This document shows positions 54,067 through 63,885 of a stretch of DNA of 64,000 nucleotides, piece after piece (positions within the stretch are counted from its first letter, which is position 1; the number at the start of each line of letters is the position of its first letter). The notes beneath the pieces were generated by a model. The model was not told the origin of the DNA. It did no database searches and worked only from the letters and a program-made list of their open reading frames with translations. The translations under genes were made by a program, and so were the position numbers. This DNA comes from Branchipolynoe longqiensis (taxonomy: Eukaryota > Annelida > Polychaeta > Phyllodocida > Polynoidae), in NCBI GenBank assembly GCA_030323885.1, contig CM059199.1, positions 1,943,923-2,007,922 on the forward strand, in the 5' to 3' direction.

Positions 54067-54605
54067 ATTAAAGTTGCAGATTTTGTCTGTCATTTTTTCT
54101 TCTTGAAGATTTATACTGCCTATCATGGATAAGTCTGAATAGACTTGTTTTCACCATTAGACAGTTTGTCGATAGAAAGCCCGAGCCTACACTTTTACCG
54201 ACCCAAGGGATTTTTAACCTCCCACACCACATAGACATGGTATGAGAGCAACCGGCCTTTGATGATGCTGTAAGTTATACACAGCAGTGGAAATCCTAAT
54301 TGGCAGAGGTGGGGGCACATTTAAAAAATAAAAATAAATTATTAGAGTGTCCTTAGTTTGAAATAATTTTCATTAGAAATATCTACGTTTGTAGATGTTG
54401 AAATGAAACCATGGTACATTAATTCTGGCATGTGTGTATATAAACACTGATGCCATAATATCAGATTGTATTGCACATATGTACTACTCCCCTCTCTGCA
54501 GCAAGAAATGCTGAATAAGCACACCCACATTTCTCAAATGAAATCTTGGTAACTGATTGTTTTCTCTCGGGAAATTGATGCTTTAATCGGACTATAGGCC
54601 TACAG
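54067..54605 (+). mobile_element. TIR-1, diverged, carrying SINE-B
   Basis: TTAAAGTTGCAGATTTTGTC at the left and TTAATCGGACTATAGGCC at the right, with TIR-1 interior phrases at 54340-54590 (GAAATAATTTTCATTAGAAATATC, shortened here to its recognisable core AGAAATATC). It is interrupted by SINE-B at about 54100-54322. Confidence 0.6.
54100..54322 (-). mobile_element. SINE-B, body without full head
   Basis: TTTATACTGCCTATCATGG, TTGTTTTCACCATTAGACAG, ACCGACCCAAGGGATTTT and CATAGACATGGTATGAGAGC to GGCAGAGGTGGGGGCAC. It matches SINE-B in reverse. The tRNA head beyond the CCCCCAC end is missing. Confidence 0.8.
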
Positions 54606-54756
54606 CGTTGATGTATAACGCTGGCAGTTTATCTATGCGTTCACACATCATATATTATTCACATTGATCTGAAGATGATCTTCCTCAATCCAATGTTCAG
54701 TTTATTGCGATAGTCTGAATAGACTTCTCTGTCCGTCCTTTTGGCAATGAACCTTA

Positions 54757-55024
54757 TGCCCGGCACACACCTCCCGTATACGACCTAAAACTGCCCGTTT
54801 CATGATTAAGTTTTAGTTTTAGTCGTTAGGTGTGGTGCGCCCCCGTAGCACACCAGAGCATTGCGATTTGTGACTTAAAACTCAGTTTTAGTCCTTAAAA
54901 TACGAATCGCAAGACATTCGAAAAATGAATCGGCCAGTTTTACGTCGCGAAACGGGATGGGTCGGGTTGTGAAACGCAGTCAGTTTTAGCATGTGAATGA
55001 TATACGGGATGTGTGTGCTGGGCA
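54757..55024. mobile_element. TIR-5 element, complete (268 bp)
   Basis: TGCCCGGCACACACCTCCCG at the left and CGGGATGTGTGTGCTGGGCA at the right form a 20-base inverted repeat with two or so mismatches, extending to TATA inside. TA lies at both borders (54755-54756, 55025-55026). The interior repeats AGTTTTAG or CTAAAACT at least six times, plus GTTTTA and GAAACG variants. It is non-coding. Confidence 0.85.
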
Positions 55025-55430
55025 TAAGTACACTGCCACGATACCACGTTGAGATTCTTGTCCAGTTTGATTACCCCAATCGGATATAGCGACCAAACCC
55101 GCCTTCAAATGAAGGGAATTTGAACTAATTTGAATCTGAATTAGTTATCTTTTAATGGACATTAGATTTTGCTGTTATACAAATTGAGCAATTATGTTAA
55201 TATCACTTGTGTAATATGGAAACCAAACACAACAATTTAAATTTTCATATTTTAATTTAGGACCGAATGTATTTTGTGCGATAGATTAAATATATACATA
55301 TACTATTTTGCAACATACAGAACACATAAAAATGCAACAATAATTATTTTACTTGCTACAAAACAAATAATAATCACCGTCATAATGGGTAGAAACCAAA
55401 ATGTGTGACATGCGTTCCCCAGTTTGTATA
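55025..55430. other. AT-rich unique DNA
   Basis: No element or gene recognised. Confidence 0.4.
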
Positions 55431-55640
55431 TTTATATATATATATATATATGTATAAATGTATGTATATAATATGTATATATATACATACATATATCATG
55501 CAGTCCAATACAGTTTTGGCAACCGAATTTGTATCCCCAGTTGCTGAGAACCATATCTACATGTGTATGTATGCATGCATCTATACAGAAATACATATAT
55601 ACATATATGTAGATACATGCATATGCATTTATATATATCA
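55431..55640. repeat. TA/CATA microsatellites
   Basis: TA arrays at 55431-55500 and GCATATAC-type units at 55560-55640. Confidence 0.85.
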
Positions 55641-55800
55641 GGTTTAACGGGGTTGTACTGTACCACAGAGCATTGAGCTAGACATAATCGGGTATGCGGC
55701 TGGTGGGATCGATTGATGTCGTTCTTTTGTTAGGTTTCCACTAGCATAATTATACCGATTGATAAAAATAAAATCACATTTAAGACCTGTTATGTGTACA

Positions 55801-56516
55801 GTGAGACTGTCTCAAAAGGTGCTAAGCAATATGGGACAAAACTTTGTCCATTGTAATGATCAACAAACTATCTGATTATGCATTTGCTCAGGATAAACTG
55901 ATTTGTTTTTTACACGGTGTTTCATAATACCAATAGAATACATATTGATTTGAAAGAAATGTCCTTGTGTTTTCAGTGTAACCGTTTCTGTGCTGTTTTG
56001 TGTCAATCGTTACAATGGACAAAAATACATATATGGACATATGCAATTATGCACATATATGCATATATACATACACACACACGCATACATATACACAAGC
56101 ATACACACACATACAGACACACACAACATACACACACAGTGCGGTAGTTTGTGGCGTTCTCTGTGGCGGACTGGTTAGAGTGTCTGACTTTTTTCAAGGT
56201 CACACTCCTAATCTGAGGGTCGGCGGTTCGATTCCCCGTGCCCCCAGCTCTGCCAATTTGGATTTCCACTGCTGTGTACAACTTACAGCGTCATCAAAGG
56301 CTGGTTGCTCTCATACCATGTCTATGTGGTGTGGGAGGTTAAAAATCCCTTGGGTCGGTAAAAGTGTAGGCTCAGGCTTTCTATCGACCAGCAGTGGAAT
56401 GAGGAACACCAGTCGTCTATGACTGAAATTTCCCCTGCTTAAAGAACTAATGGACCCCCAAAAAAATCGTTACAATGGACAAAAAGAAAAAGAGTTATCA
56501 CCTTTTGAGACAGGCT
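55801..56516 (+). mobile_element. TIR-6 element split by an insertion
   Basis: The left part (GTGAGACTGTCTCAAAAGG to 56025) and right part (56466-56516, ending ACCTTTTGAGACAGGCTCAT) together match the complete copy at 905-1158. Between them lie 440 bases (56026-56465) flanked by the same 20-base sequence that begins ATCGTTACAATGG (56006-56025 and 56466-56485). Confidence 0.85.
56026..56465 (+). mobile_element. Insert: TA/CA-rich block plus SINE-B
   Basis: 56026-56144 is a TA/CA-rich block that reappears just outside TIR-6 at 56550-56660 (TACATATATGGACATATGCA and following). 56145-56459 is a SINE-B copy: TCTGTGGCGGACTGGTTAGAG, GTCGGCGGTTCGATTCCCC, CTTACAGCGTCATCAAAGG, ending AGAACTAATGGACCCCC and an A run. 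The whole insert has a 20-base target duplication. The copied flank suggests template switching or a duplication with loss of the middle. Confidence 0.75.
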
Positions 56517-56549
56517 CATATGTATTTATGTCCATATGTACGTAAACAC

Positions 56550-57014
56550 ATATACATATATGGACATATGCAATTATGCACATATATGCATATATACATA
56601 CACACATATACACAAGCATACACACACACACACATACAGACACACACAACACACACAGTGAGGCAGTTTGTAAACTGCGCTGTTGTTGGTGTGGCGGGCG
56701 GTGCGGAGACTGCTTAGCAGGCCGCCGGTGAACTGGGTGCTTAGGAGGGTCGGGGATCAGTGGGGCGGCTCTGGCTTCCTCCAGGGTGTTTGATGGCCTC
56801 GCGGGAGCTGGCTTCCCATCCGTCATGGTTTGAAGGTGAATTTTAAATCCGCCTTCCGCGCGTCGGTGACTTATACCTCGGGGCGGCGGTGTCGGGGTGT
56901 CCTCCCACCTTCAGCCCGCCCGGCCGTACGGATCGCATCCGTCTCTGGGTGTGAAATGTTCGGCCTTGTCTTTGTTTATCTTCGTATATATGATATAGGT
57001 GTGTATTAGTATAT
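56550..57014. other. CA/TA-rich flank then GC-rich unique DNA
   Basis: 56550-56660 is the partner of the duplicated block at 56026-56144. 56690-56960 is GC-rich and unique, with no recognised gene. Confidence 0.5.
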
Positions 57015-57031
57015 ATATATAAATATATTAC

Positions 57032-57078
<47 letters not shown>

Positions 57079-57149
57079 GTGTATATAATACATGTAGTCA
57101 TGTATATATGCGAATGCAGTGTATTACTATTTGTATATATATGTGTGTA

Positions 57150-57185
<36 letters not shown>

Positions 57186-57480
57186 ATTTGCATATATATA
57201 ATATATATCAAATATATAATAGAAATATATATATATATAATGTCTATATAATACATGTATTCATATATATATATGCGAATGCAGCGTATTCGTACATTTA
57301 ATATATGTGTGTGTTCATTCATATATATAATGTATGTGTATTTGCATATATATATATAATATATGTGTGTATTCGTATATATATATATATATATAATATA
57401 TGTGTGTATTAGTATATACAATATACATGTATTCATATGTATGTGTATTCACTTATATATTATGCAAAGACAGTGTATTC
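57015..57480. repeat. TA/GTGTATTCATA compound satellite
   Basis: Long TA arrays separated by units like TATGTGTGTATTCATATA and GCGAATGCAGYGTATT, the latter at about 57108, 57273 and (variant) 57464. Confidence 0.85.
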
Positions 57481-57620
57481 ATATATACATATACTATACG
57501 GTGAAACTTCTCATCTTTAATATATAAACTGGGGTTAGACTATTTGATATGATAGTATTTTTAAACTACAGGATTTCCGCCATGAAGTAATTTGAGGGGA
57601 CGCAGAATGGGCGGATGGGG

Positions 57621-57725
57621 TGATGGCGTACTGGTTAAGCACACTATCCCGGAATGCAAGGGGTGTGGGTTCGAATGTGTTTTAGGGGCAATATTTCCTA
57701 TTTTCATCACCGCCACATGAAAACT
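57621..57725 (+). mobile_element. SINE-C copy
   Basis: GATGGCGTACTGGTTAAGCAC (A box), CTATCCCGGAATGCAAGG, GTGGGTTCGAATGTG (B box) and GCAATATTTCCTATTTTCATC match the copies at 9718 and 37658. Confidence 0.7.
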
Positions 57726-57867
57726 ATCGCAGGAGATTGGCTTTTATTTCCTTCCATGTGTGGGAACTTGTAGATAATATTCTGTTGCATACAATTAAAT
57801 TTAAGGTAAATCTGGATATTCCGCTGATGAAAATAGGGTATCTTCGAAATCAAAATAATTATCTATA

Positions 57868-58260
57868 CCGTATATGTCCCAATAGATGCGCACTGCGCGA
57901 GTGCAGAGACATGGATGCGCGTCTATTCAAAGTTAAAGAATTTCATGGATTTGCTTTTGTTGTGCCTCTGAAATAAAGTGGGATTGTCTTTTTTATGTGC
58001 ATTCAGTCTGAATGTGATCGTAGATTTGTGCGCGTTTTAAATCTTTGAAGTGGGATTTTCTTATTTTATGTGCATTCAGTCTGAATATGATCGTAAATTT
58101 TGATTTGTTTTTGTCATGCCTCTGAAATAAAGTGGGATTGTCTTATTTTATGTGCATTCAGTCTGAATGAGATAGTAGGTTTGTGCGCGTTTTCAATCTT
58201 TGAAGTGGGGCGTGTGCTTCTATTGGGTAGCGTCATTCTATTGGGACATATACAGTATTT
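57868..58260. mobile_element. TIR-9 element with internal tandem units (393 bp)
   Basis: CCGTATATGTCCCAATAGATG at the left is mirrored by CATTCTATTGGGACATATACAG at the right, with TA borders. The interior contains three copies of a 70-100 base unit with AAGTGGGATTGTCTT, TTTATGTGCATTCAGTCTG and TGTGCGCGTTTT. It is non-coding and the only copy in the window. Confidence 0.75.
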
Positions 58261-58369
58261 GATCCTACATATCAAGAACTTATTAAACATCTAATTGATC
58301 AGTAAACATCTAATGATCTATTCCTGCCTAAAAAGGATTGTGACTATTTGTACATACTTATCAAAATTA

Positions 58370-58513
58370 AAGCTCCTGGTTTCACTTTAAATATGTCCAG
58401 TTTGAACCAGGAAGAGTTACTTGAAAGTAACCTATGTTGGCCTAATCCGCAAAATATCCGCATTAAAAAAAACAAAAACAGAAACTCGAAAATCATTGGA
58501 CTAGTCAACCTTT
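58370..58513 (-). mobile_element. TIR-1, right half
   Basis: TTCACTTTAAATATGTCCAG and ACTCGAAAATCATTGGACTAG followed by TCAACCTTTAA are a worn TIR-1 right half. Confidence 0.6.
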
Positions 58514-58775
58514 AATGTCTTATGACATAAAATCTCAATTGTAGCATCATATTTAATTTCTGTTTTGCTTTATATTGGTGTCGATTGGTGTTGACTCTCT
58601 TTTCTTTCTTCTGCAGGTGACTTCCGACTTCCGACTGCCGTTGCGTTATCTGCGTTTCCGGTTGAAATACTGGATACATGTCCTGGGTATGTTGTTTCTC
58701 ATCTGTATATACACTAATGATTGGCAGCTGAGTTATGTATGTCTGCGTATATATATATTTACTATATATATATTT

Positions 58776-58942
58776 TACCTCGGTACTACCTTCTGGCTAC
58801 TCGTAGGCCAGGGAGAACGAAGCACGTCCGGGTCCAGCAATTAGCATAATCTACTCACAATGGGAGGACATTTGTGGAGTAGATCCGGCAGTTTTTTCTA
58901 CATAACTACTAAGCCGACAGGTTATTTTCATTTAGAATGGTC
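58776..58942 (+). mobile_element. R-1 dispersed repeat, copy 3
   Basis: ACCTCGGTACTACCTTCTGGC, GGCCAGGGAGAACGAAGCAC, GCATAATCTACTCACAATGGG and AACTACTAAGCCGACAGG. It ends at the start of the DIRS relic. The two other copies have no DIRS sequence next to them, so this is probably chance adjacency or an insertion target. Confidence 0.65.
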
Positions 58943-59252
58943 ATTAAGTCATAGTATTTTCGATTGCATTTGTGAAAAATGGGGTAAGTTGACTTGTTCG
59001 CGTCACGCAACAACAGAAAGTTACCCAAGTATGTGTCTTGGCATCCAGAGCCAGAAGCGTGGTGGTGCATTCTCTCTGATTTGGAATAATAAATTTGATT
59101 ACATATTCACACCATTCAGCATTATCAGCAGAGTGGCCAGGAAGATCAGGATGGATCGCTCACATGCAGTACTGATAGGACCAGAGTGGGACACGCAACC
59201 ATGGCTAGCGGCAGTTACATTAGGAGCGAAAGACAAGCTCAGGTTTCCATGA
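58943..59252 (+). pseudogene. DIRS-type RNase H tail (truncated)
   Basis: In the frame that ends at 59250-59252 the residues IFDCICEKWGKL, GGAFSLIWNNKFDYIFTP, FSIISRVARKIRMDR and LIGPEWDTQPW follow the pattern at the end of the DIRS-retrotransposon polymerase ORF (after the RT and RNase H core). Upstream the frame runs into R-1, so the RT domain is missing. The end of this frame overlaps the start of the recombinase frame (59186-59252), an arrangement known from DIRS elements. The RNase H catalytic acidic residues cannot be seen. Confidence 0.75.
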
Positions 59253-59985
59253 GGAAAAGACAATCTACATCAAGGACCACTAAAAAGTCATGGAGACGTG
59301 TCAATGCCACTCCTTTTGGCATTCCTTTTCAAAAGAAACATTTGGAACAATATGACCTAGACAAAACTACCCAAGAAAGACTCATTTCACATGCCTGGAG
59401 AAAAGGAACAGTGAAATTGTACACAAGTTATTTAAAGAAATGGGGACTGCATTGTTTGCCATTAAAACCTACAATAGCCCAGATTGTAAAATTTCTAAGA
59501 ATGTTAGAAGATGACCAATTAGGATTCGGTGCAATTAATGCAGCACGATGTGCACTTTCAATCATTCTACCAAGGATTGATGGACAAACGATGGGGAAGC
59601 ATCAGGTTATGCACTGGTTTATTAGGTAAGTGTATGAGAGAAACTCACCCAAACCGAAATATAATAGGTTTTGGGATGTGTCAGTAGTGTTTAAGCTTTT
59701 CAAGTCAGGGCCTAGTAATAAGCATTTATCAATGAAGGAACTAGGATTTAAGTTAGCGATGCTATTACTGCTAGTCACAGGACACAGAGGCCAAACAAAT
59801 GTGGTTTGTCTCTGTACCGACTGGAGATAGACAACAAGGAGGCACGGGTTATAAAGAAACAATTTAATTTGGTGAAGATCCACAAGGAAAGTATCACAGC
59901 GCAGGGCGGCATGCTGAGGAAATTGAATTCCTTTCACTAACCCTGATATTTGATGTAATTCTACATATCAGTCTCCTCTATGACA
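59186..59985 (+). pseudogene. DIRS-type tyrosine recombinase, inactivated
   Basis: DIRS elements integrate with a tyrosine recombinase in place of a DDE integrase. From 59186, residues 70-145 contain AWRKGTVKLYTSYLKKW and LGFGAINAARCALSIILPR, the helical core-binding domain. A TAA at 59627-59629 interrupts the frame, which continues with PKPKYNRFWDVS and LLLLVTGHRGQT. The Arg of GHRGQT is the likely first catalytic residue. At about 59800 and again near 59910 the reading shifts frame (LEIDNKEARV, then HAEEIEFLSLTL). The HxxR and Tyr motifs that should follow are absent. The relic is thus truncated and broken three times. Confidence 0.8.
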
Positions 59986-60077
59986 TCACAAGATAGGCTA
60001 GAATGCACTGGGTAGATATTAATTGTGTACAGTATTTATTACATTAGGGAAGGCCGGACTATTCTAACATTCAATGT

Positions 60078-60545
60078 AGGTAATATTTTAATAATTTAAG
60101 TATATGTCGCTAAGCATAATGAATAATCAATCAAATCAGGTAACCATATGTTTAATATTCAATTATATTGATTAGCTCAGAACGGATCATGAGTGCAATT
60201 TATGTAATATTTCAATAATTTAAGTATGTCACAAAACATATTGAATAATCAATCAAAACAGGTAACCAGATCTTTAATATTCAATTATATTGATTAGCTC
60301 AGAATGGATCATGAGTGCAATTTAGGTAATATTTCAATAATTTAAGTATGTCACAAAACATATTGAATAATCAATCAAATCAGGTAACCAGATGTTTAAT
60401 ATTCAATTACATTGATTAGCTCAGAACGGATCATGAGTGCAATTTAGGTAATATTTCAATAATTTAAGTATGTCGCAAAACATATTGAATAATCAATCGA
60501 ATCAGGTAACCAGATTATATTGATTAGCTCAGAACAGATCATGGT
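60078..60545. repeat. 122-bp tandem repeat, 4 copies
   Basis: GAATAATCAATC recurs at 60121, 60243, 60365 and 60487, exactly 122 bases apart. Units share AATTTAGGTAATATTTCAAT, AGGTAACCAGAT, and TTGATTAGCTCAGAA. The last unit is shortened. The array begins about 95 bases after the DIRS relic. Confidence 0.95.
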
Positions 60546-61099
60546 AACATTCCTCTCAGAAAATATGGCCTAATTAGAGGACGCATATATCCTGTGCAAG
60601 GAAAGGAGGAATTATTGTATATTTCACTTATTCTAGACACAAACTAACGGAGAGTGATGTCGGTTTTTTATTTCAAAGTTGTATTATTTGTCGACTAAAT
60701 GTTACTACGTCAGTTCCAGCCAGGTTTGTCTATTCACGTTTGTCCAATTCATCCTGCTCATTAACCATAAACAATCAACAATCCAAGAATACAAAAAAAA
60801 ACAGCACAAAGACCACTCTTCCCGATACCAGTATGCACCACGTGACTCCACCACTGCTTACCCAGCATGCCTCGGGCAACTCTCATCACTGAATTGAATT
60901 ATGACGTCACTCTAATTCTACTAATTTAATTAAAAAACTTAAATTCATATTTCCAGTTTCACAAGACCCATAGAAAAACTCCAATTGTAATTAACAATAT
61001 ATATACACAATGTACATGCCCATTCAGGAGATGTACTACAATGTTCATGGCGATTCTTTGTCAATCTAGCGCATTGATTACAAGAATAGTATGGTAGGT
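60546..61099. other. AT-rich unique DNA
   Basis: No element recognised. A 72-codon plus frame at 60679-60897 is unremarkable. Confidence 0.4.
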
Positions 61100-61160
61100 T
61101 TTATTTGCCTTTATTTTTCTTTCGGTTGTTTGATATTTCATCGGACTATGCATCTTTAAT
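61100..61160 (+). mobile_element. TIR-1, right end
   Basis: GATATTTCATCGGACTATGCA followed by TCTTTAA, the TIR-1 terminus with little of the interior. Confidence 0.7.
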
Positions 61161-62269
61161 TATACAGTCTGTTTCTACTCAATAACAAAATTTGCTTCAT
61201 TTTGAATAAAAGTGATGGATACATAACAAATATACCAAATAAACAAATACAATGAAATACAATTTGCATCAGTCCATGTAAAAGTGATGGATACATACAT
61301 GACAAATATACTAAGAAAACAAAGATACAGCAAGAAAACAAATACAATAAAATTAAAAACACTTCTCGAGAAAATAGAATGATTGATTATCAACTAGGTT
61401 ATTTCCACACCATTTCTGATCCGGTCCGGAAACCAGGTCATTTCTCTTCATTGGCACAGTATTATTATCTGTCTGCTGTTCATACAGTGGGGACTTGATA
61501 GTTTGTGGACATTTTCCTCAGGGATCCTGGGTCAGCGTCCGGAGTGCATCTGTACAATATATAAAACTGGGTCATTCAAACTGGGTCATTCCAGTAACTG
61601 GGTCACTTTCTTCATTGATACAGAGATATTCCTTTCATTATTTCCTGATATGACTTCAGATGTTGCCAACCAGACCAACCTTGGATTATTATTATCTCTA
61701 ATTCTAAACCTACCATGCACAGGTAAAGTATACTTATAAAGCAGCGAAGATTTGACAATGTTTGTGCATTTTCATCAGTGCACCTCCTACAGCCCATACA
61801 GGTCTGTGAAAATCTATATAGTTTGTGAGTCAAACCAACAAAATTACATTATTTTTTCCCAACGCCGGAGAATTGACGTTGTAAGTAGCACATGCGTGTG
61901 GGGATGTCTATTCTACTCGAGCCGGGTGTGGTTGGGTGGGGGTGAGGTTGTTATGGGTTGGCTGGGGATGAGGGTCAGAGGCTATGTGTGTGTGTGTGGG
62001 GGGGGGGGGGTTGATTAGACCGTGTGTGAACACTGGTGGTCCCGACCTCTTAGCTTTGCCCAATTCAGGCCTACATTGAATGATGGGGTCTGCAGCCTAG
62101 ATTGTGGAGCTGGTGTTTTTAATGGGTTGGAATGTAGACACCGCTCTTGCTTTATGAGCTTTCCTACCCCAATTTCCAATTTCCCCCGCCCACCCCCACA
62201 CAACCTCCCCGCCCAGATATCACTTGACCTATAGACACCCCCCAGGCTAGCGTAGTAGCAGTTCCTAGC
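61161..62269. other. AT-rich unique DNA, small duplication, GT/G tract
   Basis: AAAAGTGATGGATACATA occurs at about 61206 and 61279, a two-copy 73-bp tandem. GGGTCATT occurs three times at 61569-61605. A GT/G tract is at 61983-62009. No gene recognised. Confidence 0.45.
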
Positions 62270-62700
62270 GCTATCCCACGCAATCATGCATATTGATGAG
62301 CTCACCCAGTTGATTGACCAATCAGCGCGCGTCTTACTGCACCACATGACCGCAGCGGGCCAATTGGCACTGCCCTCTCTTGCACCCGTGAAGACAGCAC
62401 GGCGCCAAAACGCGAATGACTGAAAAATGTCACCGAAATGGATGTCCCGAGGAGGGACCCAAATTAAGACAATGAAATTACTAGGTGCCCGAGTCCTACA
62501 CGACAAGCGGATACGAACTGAAGGTGGGGATACACTTATTTATGATTTCTGAGAGGCGGGTAGCCGCGACTTGGTACAGGTGGGCCGCCTCGACCACTCT
62601 AATCTCGTGGGATCTCGAGTTGGTTTACGATAGAAAACAAAGAGGAGTACTCGCGTTGGTTTATGGGACGTCAAGATGGCGTCTGAACAGCTCCAGTTCC
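62270..62700 (+). promoter_or_regulatory. Candidate promoter with NF-Y, E2F and YY1-like sites
   Basis: In order: GACCAATCAG (CCAAT box, 62318-62325), CCAATTGG (62360-62367), GGCGCCAAAACGCG (E2F-like, from 62401), and GGGACGTCAAGATGGCGTC (CRE-like plus YY1-type AAGATGGCG, 62667-62685). The ATG in the last motif (62676) would begin MASEQLQFRPPS before entering a proline-rich low-complexity stretch. The motifs and spacing look like a TATA-less metazoan promoter. No downstream exon is identified. A 163-codon minus frame covers the same DNA and is unrecognised. Confidence 0.35.
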
Positions 62701-63074
62701 GCCCTCCCTCCACACTCAGCCCCCCCCCCCCACTCCCCCTCCCCTACCACCCCCGACACTCTCTCTCTCTCTCTCACCGCCGCCGCCCACTTCGTTGTCG
62801 TTAGCAACACTCTCACTTCTAATCAGACACACTCAGCCGGTGGAGGGGGAAGAAATAAATATAAAGCGAAAGGCGCCTTGGGCCATCTATTTCGTTTCAG
62901 CAGAGGAGGGGGGGGGGGGGGGTGATCGTAGATTTCTCCTCCTTGGAATCAGTAGATACTAGATTGCTTTCGAGTTTGGTGGTGGGTGTTTGGTAGGTCG
63001 GAGAGAGGCGGAGGGTTAAAGAAATAACTACTAAGTAAAGCCTCGGGAGAGCCTGCCCCTCCCTAGTTTCCCCT
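62701..63074. other. C/CT/G tracts then unique DNA
   Basis: C run at 62719-62731, CT at 62759-62776 and G run at about 62909-62922. The rest is unique. Confidence 0.6.
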
Positions 63075-63310
63075 CATAGTCACTCATACGCATAGTCATA
63101 GTTATAGTCATACTTAGTCATACTCATAGCCATAGCCATAATCATACATAGTTATACTCATAGTCATTCTCAATCATACTCGTACTCATACTCAGTGATA
63201 CTCATAGTCATACTCATAGCCATAGCCATGATCATAGGCATACTCATATCATAGTCATACTCATAGTCATACTCAGTCATACTCAGTCATACTCATAGTC
63301 ATACTCATCT
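63075..63310. repeat. CATAGT/CATACT hexamer array
   Basis: Mixed CATAGT, CATACT, CATAGC and TCAGT units for 235 bases. Related in unit to 47590-48172. Confidence 0.9.
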
Positions 63311-63351
63311 GATTATACTATAATTTGGTTAGGCCTCCTTTCTTAAGTTTC

Positions 63352-63675
63352 TTAAAGTTGCATAGTCCGATGGTTTTGAATTTCTGTATTTTTTCTATGA
63401 TAAATATATTATCTCGATCACTACTATCTACTTTACATTAGTTCAAAGTTACTTTTATTTTAAATGGTAAATGTTAGAGATATTTTGAGGGCAAACATGG
63501 AAAATTAGTTGTCTGCAGTAACAGGTTCTGCTAAATTGACTCAGTAATTATTGCCTTCTACGCAGAAACAAATGCTTAATAAGTGCATCAGTATCTAAGT
63601 TAGATGTGTAAAATCAAATGTAGATGATTGGTTTGGTTTTGAAAATTTGATATTTCATGGACTTTGCTGCTTTAA
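63352..63675 (+). mobile_element. TIR-1 element, complete (324 bp), reference copy
   Basis: TTAAAGTTGCATAGTCCGATG at the left, with the right end worn to TTTCATGGACTTTGCTGCTTTAA. The interior is in full family order: TTTTATTTTAAATGG, GATATTTTGAGGG, GTCTGCAGTAACAGGTTC, AATGCTTAATAAGTGCATCAG and ATCAAATGTAGATGATTG. It is non-coding. Confidence 0.85.
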
Positions 63676-63885
63676 GTTTGATTTATGGAAAACTAATTTT
63701 ACCGGGTGTTCAGGACTGCTGCCAGTGTCTGTACGATCTCGATTTAAAAGCATTTATTGATGGTCCACTAACCATTTTGGTCGGTGCATATGCCAAGACT
63801 TTGTTATCCTGTTGCTGTAACATCTCCAATAATATCGAATATTTCGTTCTTTACTCAAGATGGAAGGCAAAAAACCAGTGGGCCT
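63676..63885. other. Short unique stretch
   Basis: Nothing recognised. Confidence 0.4.

Noticed and set aside
57621..57700. Functional tRNA gene with A and B boxes
   Set aside because: The same head plus a conserved non-tRNA body occurs at 9718-9829 and 37658-37754, so it is SINE-C; the stems do not pair fully.
58860..58942. Extending the DIRS frame upstream to the ATG at 58860
   Set aside because: This part is R-1 repeat sequence, which occurs twice elsewhere without DIRS, so the start codon is not genuine.
62015..62506. 163-codon minus-strand frame
   Set aside because: It spans the promoter-like segment without any recognised motif; the region also supports plus-strand features. Kept only as a possibility.
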